Positions 57,079 to 64,000 of a DNA stretch of 64,000 bases are shown piece by piece. A model generated the notes under the pieces. That model was not told where the DNA came from and searched no databases. It saw only the letters and a list, made by a program, of their open reading frames with translations. The stretch is from Ectopseudomonas composti (GTDB taxonomy: Bacteria; Pseudomonadota; Gammaproteobacteria; Pseudomonadales; Pseudomonadaceae). Each line of letters begins with the position of its first letter. Position 1 is the first letter of the stretch. Both the position numbers and the translations under genes were made by a program. The stretch lies in the NCBI RefSeq assembly GCF_900115475.1, contig NZ_FOWP01000011.1, forward strand, positions 124,001 through 188,000, in the 5' to 3' direction.

Positions 57079-57963
57079 ATGCGAGTCGTTCTGTTGAGCT
57101 GTCTGATGTTGCTGGCCGCCTGTCAGAGTCGAGATGCGCTGCCGCCTCCGGCACCGCTCGCTCCGTTGGGCCGCGAACATGCCGACCTGGGCCGCATCGT
57201 CGATCTGGCCAGCGGGCAGAGCATCAGCCCTGAGCAATTGCTGAGTCGCCTGGCGCCGGCCGAGCGGGTGCTGGTCGGCGAGCAGCACGACAATCCCGAT
57301 CACCATGCCGTGCAGCTCTGGCTTTCACGTGAGCTGTCCCGGCAGCGCCCGCAAGGCAGCGTGCTGATGGAGATGCTCAACCCCGAGCAGCAGAGCAGGG
57401 TCGCTCAGGCCCAGGTAGCTGCGCGAGCAGGGCAGTCGCCCGCTGATCCGTTCGACGCTTTGGCCTGGCAGCCAGGCTGGGACTGGTCGCTGTACGGGCC
57501 GCTGGTGCTGCATCAGTTGCGTCAGCCTTATCCCTTGCTCGTGGCCAATCTGGACCGCGCCGAGATCATGCAGATCTACCGGCAGCGCCCGACCTTGCAG
57601 GGCGAGCGCTCCAGCGCAGCCGAGGTGCAGGCGCGCCTGCTGGCGGATATTCGCGAGTCGCACTGCGGCCTGCTGCCGGACAGCCAGATGCCGGCGATGC
57701 TCGCCGTGCAGCAGCAACGTGACCGGCGCATGGCCGAGGCGTTGCTGGCCGCACCGCAGCCAAGCCTGCTGCTGGCCGGCGCCTTCCACGTGCGCAAGGA
57801 CCTCGGTGTGCCGCTGCACTTGGATGACCTTGGCGCGCAGGACGGCAGTGTGGTGTTGATACTGGCCGAGGTCGGCCGTGCGGTGGACGCGTCCATGGCG
57901 GACTACGTCTGGTTCACCGCCGCGCAACCGGAGCAGGATCACTGCGCCAAACTGCGACCCTAG
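57079..57963 (+). CDS. phuW: ChaN-family lipoprotein (PhuW)
   Basis: 294 aa. Lipoprotein signal with LLAAC lipobox at residues 11-15 (VVLLSCLMLLAACQSR). The core has VGEQHDNPDHHAVQLWL, VLMEMLNPEQQSRV and LLLAGAFHVRKDLGVP, the ChaN/TraB-like pattern of heme-binding or hydrolase-related proteins; ChaN binds heme cofacially in Campylobacter. In P. aeruginosa the same position holds phuW. Role in heme handling is likely, but unproven. Confidence 0.87.
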   Translation: MRVVLLSCLMLLAACQSRDALPPPAPLAPLGREHADLGRIVDLASGQSISPEQLLSRLAPAERVLVGEQHDNPDHHAVQLWLSRELSRQRPQGSVLMEMLNPEQQSRVAQAQVAARAGQSPADPFDALAWQPGWDWSLYGPLVLHQLRQPYPLLVANLDRAEIMQIYRQRPTLQGERSSAAEVQARLLADIRESHCGLLPDSQMPAMLAVQQQRDRRMAEALLAAPQPSLLLAGAFHVRKDLGVPLHLDDLGAQDGSVVLILAEVGRAVDASMADYVWFTAAQPEQDHCAKLRP

Positions 57964-58024
57964 CCGCCTTTCGCACGCAGGCTGCGAGGTATCCTCGGCG
58001 CTTTGCCGCTCTGGAGCCTGCTCT

Positions 58025-58432
58025 ATGTCCACTGACGTTCGCGACCTGCTGCAAGGTTATTTCAATGCCCTCAATGATCGGGATATCCGCGCCTGCGTGG
58101 CGCGGGTCGGTGACGAGCTGATTCTGGAGCCCAATCAGGGGTTCGCCGAGCACGGGCGCGATGCCTTTGCCGCTTTTCTCGAGCGGCAGCTGCATTGCTA
58201 TCGTGAGGCTATCGATTCGCTGGTGATCCTGGTCGAGCCACAGGGGCGACACGCGGCCTGCGAGTACCGCGTCAGCGGCGAATACCTGGCGACTGACGAC
58301 GGACTGCCGGAGGCCTGCGGGCAGCGTTACGAGATGCGCGTGGGCGCCTTCTTCGAAATCCACAATGGGCTGATTACACGGATCAGCCTGCACTTCAACC
58401 TGCCGGACTGGCTGGCGCAGGTCGACGACTAA
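58025..58432 (+). CDS. NTF2-like (SnoaL-type) domain protein
   Basis: 135 aa from the ATG at 58025; the upstream open frame overlaps phuW and is not used. The sequence opens LLQGYFNALNDRDIRACVARVGDEL and has GFAEHGRDAFAAFLERQLHCY and FFEIHNGLITRISLHFNLPDW, an alpha+beta cone typical of NTF2-like/ketosteroid isomerase-related proteins. No substrate is predicted. It lies between the heme operon and prrF. Confidence 0.8.
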   Translation: MSTDVRDLLQGYFNALNDRDIRACVARVGDELILEPNQGFAEHGRDAFAAFLERQLHCYREAIDSLVILVEPQGRHAACEYRVSGEYLATDDGLPEACGQRYEMRVGAFFEIHNGLITRISLHFNLPDWLAQVDD

Positions 58433-58524
58433 TAACCACCGAACAGATGTAGGCGTTTATCCGGGAGGACATTCATGGTGCTGCGGCATGAGGTCCGATG
58501 GAGCCGTACTGAGAAATCGCGGGC

Positions 58525-58640
58525 AAAAAAAAGACCCGGCAAGAGCCGGGTCAATAACCGTGATTAGCCTGATGAGGAGATAATCTGAAGAGTCCGACTG
58601 AATGGTCTCTTTAGCTTATCGGCTGATCTCGCGACCAGTT
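58525..58640 (-). ncRNA. prrF: Iron-responsive small RNA PrrF
   Basis: About 116 nt leftward. The conserved core read on the minus strand includes AACTGGTCGCGAGATCAGCC at the 5' end (58640), GGACTCTTCAGATTATCTCC in the middle (the target-pairing region) and a GACCCGGCTCTTGCCGGGTC terminator (58533-58552) followed by eight T. This matches PrrF1 as I know it from P. aeruginosa, almost base for base. PrrF is repressed by Fur-iron and lowers non-essential iron proteins. Only one copy lies here, against the tandem prrF1-prrF2 of P. aeruginosa. Confidence 0.93.
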
Positions 58641-58645
58641 GGGGT

Positions 58646-58664
58646 AATAATAACAATTCTCATT
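58646..58664 (-). promoter_or_regulatory. Fur box over the prrF promoter
   Basis: Read leftward, AATGAGAATTGTTATTATT matches the Fur consensus. It covers the -10 TATTAT (58647-58652) of a promoter whose -35 is TTGACT (58669-58674, 16-bp spacing); the start point falls at about 58640. Confidence 0.88.
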
Positions 58665-58668
58665 ACAT

Positions 58669-58674
58669 AGTCAA
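58669..58674 (-). promoter_or_regulatory. prrF -35 element (with -10 at 58647-58652)
   Basis: TTGACT and TATTAT are spaced by 16 bp and place the transcription start 7 bp after the -10, at the expected first base of PrrF. Both elements are strong sigma-70 matches. Confidence 0.8.
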
Positions 58675-58682
58675 CGCCCTTT

Positions 58683-58697
58683 TGAGAATTTTTCTCA
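58683..58697. repeat. TGAGAA-TTT-TTCTCA palindrome upstream of prrF
   Basis: A perfect 6-bp inverted repeat with a 3-bp centre, 9 bp beyond the prrF -35. It could be a second Fur-type hexamer pair or part of the upstream transcription-end structure. Confidence 0.45.
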
Positions 58698-58726
58698 GAA
58701 AGATTTTCCCGGGCTCAGAAATGCAG

Positions 58727-58748
58727 AACCCCGGCAGTGGCCGGGGTT
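58727..58748 (-). terminator. Terminator after the cyclic-nucleotide-binding gene
   Basis: AACCCCGG and CCGGGGTT form an 8-bp stem around CAGTGG, 20 bp after the stop codon of the cbpA-like gene. Little T tract. Confidence 0.7.
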
Positions 58749-58768
58749 CGTTCGGGTAGGGCGGAGGC

Positions 58769-59566
58769 TCAGGATTCACCTGGTAGGCGCAGCTGGGTGA
58801 CTTCTTTGTTCAGCAAGTCGATGCGTCGTGCCATGCTTTCGATCAGGCTGTGAGCGATACGCGGATTGCTCTGCATCAGGCTGAGGAACTGCTCCTTGGG
58901 AATTACCATGACCGTGCAGGGTTCGCTGGCGACTACCGTGGCGCTGCGCTTTTCGCGCGTGAACACCGCCATGGCGCCGAAGATTTCGTCCTTCTGTACG
59001 TCACCGACCTTTTGGCCGTCGACGTAGGCTTCGGCGTGGCCCTCGATGATGATAAATACGTGGTCGGCTTCATCGCCCTGGTGGATCAGCTCCTCACCGG
59101 CGACGAAGTGCTGGAAGCCGGTTGCCGGGCGAATTTCCGGCTGCTTGAGGCGTGCCAGCGCATCGGAAAGCAGGGCGGTATGGCCGATCAGGTAATGAAT
59201 GAACTGTTCCTGGCGCTGCTCGTTGGCGTAGATGTGTTGGAACACCTCGCTGCGCGAGAAGGGAATCAGGCTGATAGGCTCTTCGCTGCTGTAGCGGCAG
59301 GAGGGCAGATCGATACCCTGACGCAGGCCGACCAGATCACCTTCCTGCAGGTAGAACAACGGGCGTTCATCGACGATCGCATGCAGCAGGCCGTTCTCGA
59401 TGATGAACAGTTGGTTACCAGGCAGTACCTGGGCCAGATCATCGACGCGTTCCAGGCGCAGCGGCTCTCCCGCGGGTTGCAGTCCATCCAGCAACTGAGT
59501 GGGGATACTCTGCAGGCGATTGATCAGCTGATCGGCGTAGGCCGGTTGCTCCCCGAGTAAATACAT
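58769..59566 (-). CDS. cbpA: Cyclic nucleotide-binding (cAMP-type) protein, CbpA-like
   Basis: 265 aa. The ATG at 59566 is favoured over an in-frame upstream extension. It has two regions: an N-terminal part (LAQVLPGNQLFIIENGLLHAIV) and a clear cNMP-binding domain at about 150-240 (HFVAGEELIHQGDEADHVFIIIEGHAEAYVDGQKV; GAMAVFTREKRSATVVA; phosphate-binding cassette weak in form). No helix-turn-helix follows, so it is not a CRP-type regulator. The P. aeruginosa orthologue next to prrF is called CbpA and binds cAMP. Confidence 0.83.
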   Translation of the reverse strand: MYLLGEQPAYADQLINRLQSIPTQLLDGLQPAGEPLRLERVDDLAQVLPGNQLFIIENGLLHAIVDERPLFYLQEGDLVGLRQGIDLPSCRYSSEEPISLIPFSRSEVFQHIYANEQRQEQFIHYLIGHTALLSDALARLKQPEIRPATGFQHFVAGEELIHQGDEADHVFIIIEGHAEAYVDGQKVGDVQKDEIFGAMAVFTREKRSATVVASEPCTVMVIPKEQFLSLMQSNPRIAHSLIESMARRIDLLNKEVTQLRLPGES

Positions 59567-59671
59567 AACCGTAATTCCTTGAACTGGCTGTGCTGGCTGA
59601 CCGCACGAAGGTCCCTGAAACAATAGGCTGCGCGGCCCTTCGAGTAAATCACCTTGCGCTGGTGTTGTGAG

Positions 59672-59944
59672 CTAGCTCTTGTTGTGGCCTTGGGCTTCGT
59701 CCAGCTTGCCGTTGAGTTCTGCCTTATGCGCCGGTGGCAACTCACTCCAGTGCACATCGAGCAGCGCGCCTTCTATGGCGTAAAGCAGCACCTTGGATGC
59801 GCGAAAACCACGCGCTCTGACCGCGCGATAGGCGCCCACGGCGCCGTAGCGACGCAGATCGTTGGCGCTGTGGATGCCCACGGCGTGCAGCCACTGGGCC
59901 GAGGTCTTGCCCAGGTTCTTCAGGTGTTGCAGTTCGTCGTTCAT
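59672..59944 (-). CDS. TfoX C-terminal domain protein
   Basis: 90 aa. A stand-alone TfoX_C domain: LKNLGKTSAQWLHAVGIHSANDLRRYGAVGAYRAVRARGF, a helix-hairpin-helix-like fold known from competence regulator TfoX/Sxy, without its N-terminal half. VSKVLLYAIEGALLDVHW follows. Function unknown. It is followed on the same strand by cbpA and preceded by the pentapeptide gene. Confidence 0.85.
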   Translation of the reverse strand: MNDELQHLKNLGKTSAQWLHAVGIHSANDLRRYGAVGAYRAVRARGFRASKVLLYAIEGALLDVHWSELPPAHKAELNGKLDEAQGHNKS

Positions 59945-60044
59945 CGGGCCTCCATGCGTGCGGGGAAACGGTTCACGTAGGCATGCCTGCCAGGAAGTGT
60001 AGTGGCCAATTGCCTGGGTGCTCCTTGCGCTTGTTCCTGACTCG

Positions 60045-60389
60045 TTACTTGGTTCGATAGCGCAGGCGAGTGCCGAAATTCACCGACATGAGAATCTCGT
60101 CTGCGGTCAGTTCGACGGGGAAATAGGCGCCGGAAATCTGCGCATGGGCAAGGCTGGCGCCTTCGATCCTGGCATTGCGGAAGTCCAGGCCGCGCAGGTC
60201 TGCACCGCGGAAGTAGGCATCGGTGAAGTTGACTGCGTCGGTGTCCATGCTGCGCAGGTCGAGCCCGCGAAAGTCGCCGCCGGACAGATCGACTTCGACG
60301 CCCTTGGGTTTCTGCGCGTTGAAACCCTTGACGTCGTCGTTGTGCAGGAGGTGGTAGAGCGGATGATCAAGCTGGCGTGGCTGGCTCAT
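60045..60389 (-). CDS. Pentapeptide-repeat protein
   Basis: 114 aa. ATG at 60389. Residues about 33-75 hold tandem A(D/N)LXX-type repeats (VDLSG GDFRG LDLRS ... AVNFT DAYFR GADLR GLDFR), which fold into a short right-handed beta-helix. It lacks any catalytic motif. The tail (ELTADEILMSVNFGTRLRY) is not repeat-like. Role unknown. Confidence 0.86.
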   Translation of the reverse strand: MSQPRQLDHPLYHLLHNDDVKGFNAQKPKGVEVDLSGGDFRGLDLRSMDTDAVNFTDAYFRGADLRGLDFRNARIEGASLAHAQISGAYFPVELTADEILMSVNFGTRLRYRTK

Positions 60390-60486
60390 GGCAGATACCG
60401 GTGGTGGTCTCACCGGCAGTATAGAAGCCCTGCCAGGGTTTGCCCGGCAGGTTGAGGCCAACTTGCGATCGGGGCTGCGGCGCTGC

Positions 60487-62049
60487 TCAGATCCCTGGCA
60501 GGCGCTGGCGAATGCGCTCCACCAGGCTATCCAGGCTGGCGCTGTCATGTGTGTCGACGCGCTTGCTGTGGCTCTGCTCCTCGTCGTCCAGCGGTTCACG
60601 GTTGGCCTGTTGGGCCTGAATCACGTCCAGCGTCGCATCGGATGGGTCCTTGCCTTCGTTCTGACGCTGTTCCAGCCAACTGGCGATTACCGCTTCCGGC
60701 GCATGGCAGTCGAGAATCAGCAAGGGCACGCCGGTCTCTTCGGCGACTTCACTGGCGGCCTGGCGCTGCGCTGCCTTGAGGTAGGTCGCGTCGATCACTA
60801 CGGGGAAGCCGGCCTGCAGCGTCTGGCGCGCCAGTTGGTGCAGGCGCTGGTAGGTGGCTTGGCTGGCGTCGCTGCTGTAGATGCCGGCGGCCAACTGATC
60901 CTTGGCCTCGGCACTCTGCTCGCCGAACAGGCGCTTGCGCTCGATGTCGGAGCGCAAGCGAATGGTGCCCAACGCTTCCACCAGGCGCATGGCGACATGA
61001 CTCTTGCCGACTGCAGAAACGCCATGGGTGATGGCCAGGAAGGGCGACGGAATGGCGCTGTAGCTCTCCGCCAGCGCGGCATAGCCGCGATATTGGCGCA
61101 GGATGACCGCGCGTTGCACCGAGCTTTCTTCCTGGCCGAGGCGGAACAGTGCGACCTTGCCGCGAACCATGGCGCGGTAGGCCTTGTAGAAGTTCAGCAG
61201 GTGCAGGGCGGCATAGTCGCCGGTCCGCTCCAGCCAGCCACTGATAAAGCGCCGAGCCAGGCACTTGAGACCACGGTCTTCGAGGTCCATGGCCAGGAAG
61301 GCGATATCCGCAGTGACGTCGGTGAAGCGGAAGGGTTCGTTGAATTCGATGCAGTCGAACAGCACCACCTGACCGTCGATCTGAGCGGCGTTGCCCAGGT
61401 GAATGTCGCCATGACATTCGCGGATGAAGCCCCGCGTCTTGCGTTCGCTCAGCAGTGGCTGCAGGCGTTCGTAGCTGGACTGGGCCCAGGCTTCGAGGGC
61501 ATCGAGTTGCTGCAGGTCTGCCGCCTCGCTGAGCATCGGGCGAATCTGCTCGAAGTTCTGTTGAACCGGGGCCATCACTGCTTCAGCGCTACCCAGTGGA
61601 TGCTCCTGCTGTACCTTCGGCGCGTTCAGGTGGAAAGTGGCGATCTGCTCGGCCAGTGCGTCGATATGGGCGTCGTTCAATTCGCCGCGTGCCTGAATGG
61701 CACTGAGCAATTGCTCCTGCGGGAATTGACGCATTTTCAGCACATACTCGATGGCCGGCGTGCTGCCGTCGAAACTGGGAGCGTCTTCACTGCCACTGAT
61801 CGGCAACACTTCCAGATACAAATCCTCGGTCAAACGCTGGTTGAGGCGCAGCTCTTCTTCGCAGAAATGACGACGAGCGTCGAGTTCGGTGAAATCGAGA
61901 AAACCGAAGTTGACCGGTTTTTTGATCTTGTAGGCGTAGGGGCCAGTGAGCAAAACCCAGGAAATGTGGGTCTCAATGACCTGAAACCCATCCACAGGGT
62001 GCGGATACAGGGCCGGGTTCTGCAATGCGGCAATCAGGGCTTGGCTCAC
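60487..62049 (-). CDS. Bifunctional phosphotransferase-like / P-loop kinase protein
   Basis: 520 aa. Start is GTG at 62049 with AAGGA 6 bp upstream. The N-terminal two-thirds resemble aminoglycoside phosphotransferases (ETHISWVLLTGPYAYKIKKPVNFG, HGDIHLGNAAQIDGQVVLFDCIEFN with the HxDxxxxN catalytic loop). The C-terminal third is a P-loop NTPase with Walker A GVSAVGKS and a DAT/CHA pattern (VVIDATYLKAAQRQ; LLILDCHAPEAVI), like a nucleoside or zeta-type kinase. It is divergent from mrcB, as in P. aeruginosa. Substrate unknown. Confidence 0.87.
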   Translation of the reverse strand: MSQALIAALQNPALYPHPVDGFQVIETHISWVLLTGPYAYKIKKPVNFGFLDFTELDARRHFCEEELRLNQRLTEDLYLEVLPISGSEDAPSFDGSTPAIEYVLKMRQFPQEQLLSAIQARGELNDAHIDALAEQIATFHLNAPKVQQEHPLGSAEAVMAPVQQNFEQIRPMLSEAADLQQLDALEAWAQSSYERLQPLLSERKTRGFIRECHGDIHLGNAAQIDGQVVLFDCIEFNEPFRFTDVTADIAFLAMDLEDRGLKCLARRFISGWLERTGDYAALHLLNFYKAYRAMVRGKVALFRLGQEESSVQRAVILRQYRGYAALAESYSAIPSPFLAITHGVSAVGKSHVAMRLVEALGTIRLRSDIERKRLFGEQSAEAKDQLAAGIYSSDASQATYQRLHQLARQTLQAGFPVVIDATYLKAAQRQAASEVAEETGVPLLILDCHAPEAVIASWLEQRQNEGKDPSDATLDVIQAQQANREPLDDEEQSHSKRVDTHDSASLDSLVERIRQRLPGI

Positions 62050-62164
62050 GTTCGATCCTTGTTCTAGACGCTGTTCGAGCTGGGCATTATGGCCGCTGTG
62101 AGCTGCTCTGCAAACCATCCGGGCGGCGCTGCTGACCCCTTTGTAAAGTGCGTATAATCCCGCC

Positions 62165-64000
62165 ATGACTCGAAAACGCTCCCCCCGCTCAAACAAAAAA
62201 TCCCGCTCCTCCGGCATGCGCCCCTGGTTTGCCTGGGGCCTCAAGCTCGGTCTGGTTGGCCTGGTCATCCTCGCCGGCTTCGCCGTTTATCTCGATGCCG
62301 TGGTGCAGGAGAAATTCTCCGGCAAACGCTGGACCGTGCCTGCGAAAGTCTACGCCAGGCCGCTCGAACTCTTCGTCGGGCAGAAGTTGGCCAAGGACGA
62401 TTTCCTGCGTGAGCTCGATGCACTGGGTTACCGCCGCGAGAGCGCAGTCAATGGGCCAGGGGCGGTATCGGTGGCCGGTAACAACATCGAGCTGCACAGT
62501 CGCGGCTTTCAGTTCTATGAGGGCGCCGAGCCTTCGCAGAAGGTGCGGGTACGCTTCTCTGGCGACTACGTAGCCGGGTTGACTCAGGCCAACGGCGGCA
62601 ACCTGGCAGTGGCACGGCTGGAGCCGCTGCTGATCGGTGGGCTTTACCCGGCGCATCAGGAAGACCGCATCCTGATCAAGCTGGATCAGGTGCCGGCGTA
62701 TCTGATCGACGCACTGGTGGCGGTCGAGGATCGCGATTATTTCGACCATTTCGGCGTATCGCCCAAGGGCATCGCCCGCGCGCTGTGGATCAACGCTTCC
62801 TCCGGGCGTCTGGTACAGGGTGGCAGCACCCTGACCCAGCAGTTGGTGAAGAACTTCTACCTGACCAACGAGCGTACCCTGGTCCGTAAGGCCACCGAAG
62901 CGATGATGGCGGTGCTGCTGGAGCTGCATTACGACAAGCGCGAAATTCTCGAGGCCTACATGAACGAGGTGTTCCTCGGTCAGGACGGGCAGCGCGCAGT
63001 GCATGGCTTTGGTCTGGCCAGCCAGTACTTCTTCAGCCAGCCGGTGTCGGAGCTGAAGCTGGAGCAGGTCGCTCTGTTGGTGGGGATGGTCAAGGGGCCT
63101 ACCTATTTCAACCCGCGGCGTAACCCCGAGCGTGCGCTGGCGCGGCGTAATCTGGTGATCGATCTGCTCGCCGAGCAAGGTTCGATCACCCCTGAGGAGG
63201 CCGCCGCCGCCAAACAGAAGCCGCTGGGCGTGAGTTCGCGCGGCAGCATGGCTGATAGCTCGTTCCCGGCTTTCCTCGACCTGGTCAAGCGTCAGCTGCG
63301 TGAAGACTATCGTGAGCAGGATCTGACCGAAGAAGGCCTGCGTATTTTCACCAGCTTCGATCCGATTCTGCAGCTCAAGGCCGAAGAAGCCCTGGCTGAG
63401 ACGCTCAAACGTCTGGCCGGGCGCAAGGGTGTGGACGAAGTACAGGCTGGCATGGTGGTGACCAATCCCGAGACTGGCGAAATCCAGGCGTTGATCGGTA
63501 GCCGTCAGCCGCGTTTCGCCGGTTTCAATCGGGCGCTGGACGCAGTGCGGCCGATCGGTTCGCTGATCAAGCCGGCGATCTACCTATCGGCGTTGGAACG
63601 CCCGAGCCAGTACACGTTGACCAGTTGGCTGGAGGACGAACCCTTCTCCATCAAGGGCCAGGATGGCCAGGTCTGGACACCACAGAATTACGACCGCAAG
63701 GCTCATGGCACCATCTATCTGTATCAAGGGCTGGCGCAGTCCTACAACCTCTCCACAGCCAAACTCGGCCTGGAAATCGGCGTGCCCAATGTGCTCAAGA
63801 CCCTTGAGCGACTTGGGGTGGAACGTAAATGGCCAGCTTATCCGTCGATGCTGCTCGGCGCTGGCGCACTGACGCCGATGGAAGTGGCAGGCATGTACCA
63901 GACCCTGGCCAACGGCGGCTTCAACACGCCGTTGCGCGGCATTCGCAGCGTGCTGACGGCCGATGGCGAACCGCTCGGGCGCTATCCGTTCCAGATTCAG
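62165..64000 (+). CDS. mrcB: Penicillin-binding protein 1B, N-terminal 612 codons (runs off the window)
   Basis: 612 codons seen; the C-terminal part lies beyond base 64000. PBP1B polymerises and crosslinks peptidoglycan. A basic cytoplasmic start (TRKRSPRSNKKSRSSG) precedes a single transmembrane helix at about 24-45 (LKLGLVGLVILAGFAVYL). The UB2H-like region follows, then glycosyltransferase GT51 with Glu188 in VAVEDRDYFDHFG and GGSTLTQQLVKNFYL. The transpeptidase starts near 420; Ser466 in GSLIK is the active-site Ser of SxxK. SxN and KTG motifs lie near or beyond the end. Confidence 0.96.
   Translation, partial: MTRKRSPRSNKKSRSSGMRPWFAWGLKLGLVGLVILAGFAVYLDAVVQEKFSGKRWTVPAKVYARPLELFVGQKLAKDDFLRELDALGYRRESAVNGPGAVSVAGNNIELHSRGFQFYEGAEPSQKVRVRFSGDYVAGLTQANGGNLAVARLEPLLIGGLYPAHQEDRILIKLDQVPAYLIDALVAVEDRDYFDHFGVSPKGIARALWINASSGRLVQGGSTLTQQLVKNFYLTNERTLVRKATEAMMAVLLELHYDKREILEAYMNEVFLGQDGQRAVHGFGLASQYFFSQPVSELKLEQVALLVGMVKGPTYFNPRRNPERALARRNLVIDLLAEQGSITPEEAAAAKQKPLGVSSRGSMADSSFPAFLDLVKRQLREDYREQDLTEEGLRIFTSFDPILQLKAEEALAETLKRLAGRKGVDEVQAGMVVTNPETGEIQALIGSRQPRFAGFNRALDAVRPIGSLIKPAIYLSALERPSQYTLTSWLEDEPFSIKGQDGQVWTPQNYDRKAHGTIYLYQGLAQSYNLSTAKLGLEIGVPNVLKTLERLGVERKWPAYPSMLLGAGALTPMEVAGMYQTLANGGFNTPLRGIRSVLTADGEPLGRYPFQIQ

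Overview
The window is a GC-rich chromosomal core segment of a gamma-proteobacterium of the genus Pseudomonas. The gene content and order (recN-grpE-dnaK-dnaJ-dapB-carAB-greA ... rpsO-pnp ... cbrAB-crcZ-pcnB ... phuR/phuSTUVW-prrF-cbpA ... mrcB) follow the P. aeruginosa chromosome as I remember it, with small differences: one prrF copy, no panD beside panC, and carA and carB directly adjacent. A GTAGCCCGG-type palindrome and the overall gene set make the mendocina/stutzeri side of the genus plausible, but that is inference. I see no insertion sequence, prophage, CRISPR array or integron.

Layout. 1-5057: the start of recN (leftward, with a LexA-like box) diverges from grpE, dnaK, dnaJ and dapB; grpE and dnaK each have a good sigma-32 promoter match. 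5153-10545: carA-carB-greA and a membrane protein gene, preceded by a leader with a terminator hairpin and a short overlapping ORF. 10576-17101: yhbY (leftward), then rlmE, ftsH, folP, glmM, tpiA and secG. 17109-26259: tRNA-Leu(GAG), tRNA-fMet, then the translation/RNA block rimP-nusA-infB-rbfA-truB-rpsO-pnp. 26260-31369: a decayed TetR-like gene, a BON protein and a CsbD protein gene behind a sigma-54-like promoter, then a leftward set of two DUF2845 paralogues and a DUF748 protein. 31472-41210: leftward housekeeping genes (RlmI-like methyltransferase, DUF2236 protein, acs, pgi, panB-panC, pcnB-folK). 41412-46574: the carbon/nitrogen regulatory locus cbrX-cbrA-cbrB with the sRNA gene crcZ. 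46733-50693: gluQ, dksA, an aminotransferase, sfsA and a Rieske protein. 50837-58768: heme uptake genes phuR (leftward) and phuS-T-U-V-W (rightward), an NTF2-like protein and the Fur-type sRNA prrF. 58769-64000: cbpA-like cyclic-nucleotide-binding protein, TfoX C-terminal-domain protein, pentapeptide protein, a phosphotransferase/P-loop kinase fusion and the first 612 codons of mrcB.

How it works together. Three regulatory themes are visible in the DNA. The first is stress: sigma-32 sites at grpE and dnaK, and an SOS box at recN. The second is carbon catabolite control: CbrA/CbrB drive a sigma-54 promoter for CrcZ, whose A-rich motifs fit an Hfq/Crc decoy. The third is iron and heme: Fur-like boxes in the phuR-phuS gap and over the prrF promoter. 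Leader-type structures precede carA and rimP, and a strong hairpin lies at the start of folP. Nothing looks like a wholly new system. The most checkable new points are the carA leader ORF/attenuator, the folP hairpin, the sigma-54 promoter for BON/CsbD, and the DUF748-DUF2845 operon.
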